Assembly: GCA_027017165.1 (NCBI GenBank) | Contig: JALURF010000196.1 | Coordinates: 1 to 7,597, forward strand | Direction: 5' to 3' | DNA: 7,597 nucleotides | DNA from: Thermofilaceae archaeon | GTDB lineage: Archaea > Thermoproteota > Thermoprotei > Thermofilales > B69-G16 | Shown here: piece after piece, positions 5,449 to 7,597 of the stretch | Layout of the letters: each line of letters starts with the position of its first letter | Numbering within the stretch: the first letter of the stretch is position 1 | Made by a program: the position numbers and the translations under genes | Notes under the pieces: model-generated | Told to the model about the DNA's origin: nothing | The model's database searches: none | Seen by the model: only the letters and a program-made list of their open reading frames with translations

Positions 5449-7080
5449 CTAGTATTCTCCAAATTCAGGTTTTTCTTCTTTTCCTTTCTCCTTTTGCTTT
5501 GGCGGGGAAGCCGCTATGATATCGTCGATCCTCAATATCATGACAGCGGCCTCGGTAGCGGATTTCAGCACTTGCTTCTTTACGATCGCCGGTTCGATAA
5601 CTCCTGCTTTCATCATATCCTCTACTTTACCAGTGAAAACGTTTACGCCCATCCATTTCTCTCCATCAGCGTGCTTCTTCCTTAACTCGGCTATTACATC
5701 GACTGGCTCGAGTCCAGCGTTTCTAGCTAGTACTGCGGGTAGGAATTCGAGAGCGTCTGCGTATCTCATTACGGCTAACTGCTCCTTACTGGGTAGGGTC
5801 TTAGCGTATTCTCTAAGTTTCTTAGCTATTTCCATCTCTATAGCGCCTCCGCCAGCGACTATTTTAGGCTCTTTAATTATGTTACGTACAACGGATAGTG
5901 CGTCGTGGATAGCTCTCTCCGCTTCGTCTACTACGTGTTCAGCACCGCCCCTAATTAATATCGTCACGGCTTTGGGGTTCGGACAGCCTTCTATGAATAT
6001 CATTTTATCCTCGGCTACCTTCCTCTCTTCTACTATTTTGGCATAGCCCAAATCCTTCTCGGTGAGATCGTCTATGCTGGTTACTATTCTTGCTCCTGTT
6101 GCTCTTGCTAGTTTTTCCATGTCTGATTTTTTTACTCTTCTAACAGCCAATATACCCTTCTTAGCTAAGAAGTGTTGAGCCATATCATCGATTCCCTTCT
6201 GAGTGATTACAACGTTAGCCCCGGTCGCCGCTATTTTGTCTACCATCTTTTTAAGCATTAGCGCCTCCTGCTCCAGGAACATCTTTAACTGCTCTGGACT
6301 CGTGATGTTTATCTTAGCAGTCCATTCCGGTTTTTCTACTTCCAGCGGCGCGTTGAGTAACGCTATTTTCGCGTCGACTACTTTTCGTGGCATACTTGGA
6401 TGTACTACTTCTTTGTCTAGTACTATGCCCTTTACCAGCTCCGTTTCCTCTAGAGATTCGCCTTTCTTCTTTTCGATCTTCACGTTATCTAGTTTAAACT
6501 CGTATTTTCCATCCTTCTCCTCTACCACTTGTAAAGCGGCGTTTACCACCAAGTCCGCTAGGAATTCCTTATACTCGGCTACGGCTTTGCTGCTTAGAGA
6601 GGTAATAGCAACCTTCTTTAAAACTTCCTTATCGAGGGGATTTACGGACTCCGCTATTTCATCTACTACTTTCAGAGCTTGTTCGAGGGCTTTCTCGAAT
6701 TCTTCAGTTACGATGGTGGGGTGAATTTCTTCGTCTAGAAGTTCGTTAGCGTTGGTTAGTAATTGTCCAGCTAGGACAACTACCGTGGTCGTGCCGTCTC
6801 CTACTTCGTCATCCTGAGCCTTTGCAACTTCCACTAGCATTTTAGCCGCTGGGTGTTGTACGTCCATCTCTTTGAGTATGGTAGCGCCGTCGCCAGTTAT
6901 CGTAGCGTTGCCAAAAGAATCGACGAGAAGCTTGTCCATCCCTCTAGGTCCTAGAGAGGAAGCTAAAGCCTCTGCTATTACTCGCGCAGCATAAATATTT
7001 GATCTCCTGGCCTCTCTGCCCACGGTTCTGCTGGTTCCTTCTTTTAGTATTAGAACAGGTATCGCCTGTTGAGCCTGCAT
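5449..7080 (-). CDS. ths: Thermosome subunit (group II chaperonin), complete
   Basis: This ATP-dependent double-ring chaperonin subunit folds cytosolic proteins. It has 543 residues, full family length. The N-terminal equatorial domain shows LGPRGMDKLL (43-52), ITGDGATILKEMDVQHPAAK (61-80) and the phosphate-binding GDGTTT (94-99). Intermediate and apical domains occupy roughly residues 145-405, including the built-in-lid region around PLEVEKPEWTAKINIT (245-260). ERAIHDAL (388-395) carries the conserved ATPase aspartate. The second equatorial half has VAGGGAIEMEIAKKLREYA (408-426) and a nucleotide-binding region up to IDDIIAA (518-524). The tail is charged (about 525-543, ending PEFGEY) and lacks the GGM-type repeats seen in some thermosomes. 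The ATG has a perfect GAGGAGGTG site at 7088-7096. The alpha/beta subunit type cannot be assigned from sequence alone. It lies head-to-head with a second thermosome gene. Confidence 0.98.
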   Translation of the reverse strand: MQAQQAIPVLILKEGTSRTVGREARRSNIYAARVIAEALASSLGPRGMDKLLVDSFGNATITGDGATILKEMDVQHPAAKMLVEVAKAQDDEVGDGTTTVVVLAGQLLTNANELLDEEIHPTIVTEEFEKALEQALKVVDEIAESVNPLDKEVLKKVAITSLSSKAVAEYKEFLADLVVNAALQVVEEKDGKYEFKLDNVKIEKKKGESLEETELVKGIVLDKEVVHPSMPRKVVDAKIALLNAPLEVEKPEWTAKINITSPEQLKMFLEQEALMLKKMVDKIAATGANVVITQKGIDDMAQHFLAKKGILAVRRVKKSDMEKLARATGARIVTSIDDLTEKDLGYAKIVEERKVAEDKMIFIEGCPNPKAVTILIRGGAEHVVDEAERAIHDALSVVRNIIKEPKIVAGGGAIEMEIAKKLREYAKTLPSKEQLAVMRYADALEFLPAVLARNAGLEPVDVIAELRKKHADGEKWMGVNVFTGKVEDMMKAGVIEPAIVKKQVLKSATEAAVMILRIDDIIAASPPKQKEKGKEEKPEFGEY

Positions 7081-7111
7081 TACCCTACACCTCCTCGGCT
7101 ATCTTCAATTA

Positions 7112-7136
7112 TTTTCGCTTCTATATATTTTTTACT
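7112..7136 (-). promoter_or_regulatory. Promoter of the leftward thermosome gene
   Basis: On the minus strand an A-rich BRE (GTAAAAA) runs into AATATATAG (7121-7129). Transcription is expected near 7099, giving a leader of about 18 bases with the GAGGAGGTG ribosome-binding site. ATAGAAGCGAAAA (7112-7124) overlaps the downstream edge of the TATA box and is identical to the block at the same place in the rightward thermosome promoter, so shared control, perhaps by heat stress, is likely. Confidence 0.7.
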
Positions 7137-7161
7137 CTACGACGATTAAGGCCTGATGTGT

Positions 7162-7175
7162 GTGAAAATATTCAC
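7162..7175. repeat. Short inverted repeat between the two thermosome promoters
   Basis: GTGAA-AATA-TTCAC has perfect five-base arms around a four-base centre and lies in the AT-rich spacer upstream of both thermosome promoters, nearer the leftward one. A short TATTAA...TTAATA pair (7180-7185 and 7195-7200) lies beside it. The form suits a dimeric regulator, but such short repeats arise easily in AT-rich DNA. Confidence 0.3.
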
Positions 7176-7238
7176 TAAGTATTAAGAAAAATTATTAATA
7201 TTCAAAGAGGAGTCCTTCGAATTCTATGAATCGACTTA

Positions 7239-7264
7239 GAGAAAATTTTAAATAGAAGCGAAAA
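7239..7264 (+). promoter_or_regulatory. Promoter of the rightward thermosome gene
   Basis: GAGAAAAT serves as BRE and TTTAAATAG (7247-7255) as TATA box, centred about 44 bases before the ATG at 7294. The predicted start is near 7276, with a leader of about 18 bases containing the GAGGTGAG Shine-Dalgarno sequence (7283-7290). ATAGAAGCGAAAA (7252-7264) follows the TATA box exactly as in the leftward thermosome promoter; BRE, TATA box and block align without a gap over about 30 bases. Confidence 0.7.
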
Positions 7265-7293
7265 GTGTTATGTCTGGAAGCTGAGGTGAGAGT

Positions 7294-7597
7294 ATGGCTG
7301 TGGCCCAACTAGGCGGAGTACCTGTTCTAATACTAAAAGAAGGAACCAGCAGAACCACGGGGAAAGAAGCCCTACGCACGAATATAATGGTTGCTAAAGC
7401 TATTGCCGAAGCCGTAAAGACGACTCTAGGACCTAAGGGCATGGATAAAATGCTAATAGACAGCCTTGGAGACATCACCGTAACTAATGATGGCGCTACT
7501 ATACTTGACGAGATGGACGTACAACACCCGATTGCTAAATTAATGGTTGAGATATCTAAGGCTCAGGATGACGAAGTAGGAGACGGCACGACCACGG
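7294..7597 (+). CDS. ths: Second thermosome subunit, N-terminal part (runs off right edge)
   Basis: The frame from ATG 7294 stays open to the window end, giving 101 complete codons. The product starts MAVAQLGGVPVLILKEGTSR and has the equatorial-domain hallmarks LGPKGMDKMLIDSLGD, ITVTNDGATILDEMDVQHP and the ATP-binding DDEVGDGTTT near the right edge. It is clearly a paralogue of the complete subunit encoded on the other strand: the first 100 residues align almost without gaps, differing by a three-residue longer N-terminus and scattered substitutions. The start is supported by GAGGTGAG (7283-7290). The two products probably assemble into one hetero-oligomeric chaperonin, as in archaea with alpha and beta subunits. 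The C-terminus lies beyond the window. Confidence 0.95.
   Translation, partial: MAVAQLGGVPVLILKEGTSRTTGKEALRTNIMVAKAIAEAVKTTLGPKGMDKMLIDSLGDITVTNDGATILDEMDVQHPIAKLMVEISKAQDDEVGDGTTT

Noticed and set aside
5388..5462. N-terminal 25-residue extension of RpoK
   Set aside because: The stretch contains the rpoK promoter and the thermosome terminator, overlaps the thermosome stop, and is not needed for the conserved domain.
5516..6046. 176-codon open frame on the plus strand within the thermosome gene
   Set aside because: It is antisense to a conserved full-length thermosome gene; the Ser/Thr/Ile-rich product is what antisense chaperonin codons give, and no start signals are present.
6203..6724. 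173-codon open frame on the plus strand within the thermosome gene
   Set aside because: Same reason: a shadow of the thermosome reading frame, without initiation signals or recognisable motifs.
7248..7478. 76-codon open frame on the minus strand over the second thermosome start
   Set aside because: It overlaps the rightward thermosome coding sequence and ends in its promoter; the sense frame has strong family motifs.
1..7597. Mobile elements, CRISPR arrays, tRNA genes, toxin-antitoxin or defence system
   Set aside because: No spaced direct repeats, transposase or integrase motifs, tRNA-like cloverleaf or att-like duplications were seen; genes are tightly packed core functions with uniform composition.

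Overview
The window is almost wholly coding and reads as the genome of a thermophilic archaeon, most likely a member of the TACK group (crenarchaeote-like). The evidence is archaeal-type ribosomal proteins S2, S11, S4 and S13, the archaeal RNA polymerase subunit RpoK (Rpo6), two group II chaperonin (thermosome) subunits, an FMN-type isopentenyl diphosphate isomerase, TATA/BRE promoters and several apparently leaderless starts. I see no phage, IS, CRISPR, tRNA or rRNA, and no intergenic stretch reaches 300 bases.

Layout, left to right. (1) 1-536, minus: the first 178 codons of a membrane protein that runs off the left edge. It has a clear TATA box and Shine-Dalgarno sequence. (2) 665-3272, plus: rpsB (S2), a Memo-family protein and fni (type 2 IPP isomerase), all co-directional, with Memo and fni essentially touching. 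(3) 3283-4659, minus: the operon rpsM-rpsD-rpsK (S13, S4, S11), converging on fni with a 10-base gap. (4) 4792-5130, plus: a 112-residue protein that looks like the crenactin-associated arcadin-1, transcribed divergently from rpsM. (5) 5127-5387, minus: rpoK, whose stop codon overlaps that of the arcadin-like gene. (6) 5449-7080, minus: a complete thermosome subunit. (7) 7294 to the right edge, plus: the first 101 codons of a second thermosome subunit, head-to-head with the first.

The theme is housekeeping: translation (S2, S4, S11, S13), transcription (RpoK), protein folding (thermosome) and isoprenoid lipid synthesis (Fni). In many archaea, S13-S4-S11-rpoD-L18e-L13-S9-rpoN-rpoK-enolase-S2-Memo-mevalonate kinase-IPK-fni form one long cluster. 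Here three fragments of it lie side by side in altered orientation, without the intervening genes.

The most notable unexplained signal is a 13-base block, ATAGAAGCGAAAA, fused to the TATA box of both divergent thermosome promoters. A 9-base core, AAGCGAAAA, sits at the same place in the promoter of the left-edge membrane protein. I do not see a novel defence or mobile system; the window is ordinary core genome with some promoter and gene-order points worth checking.
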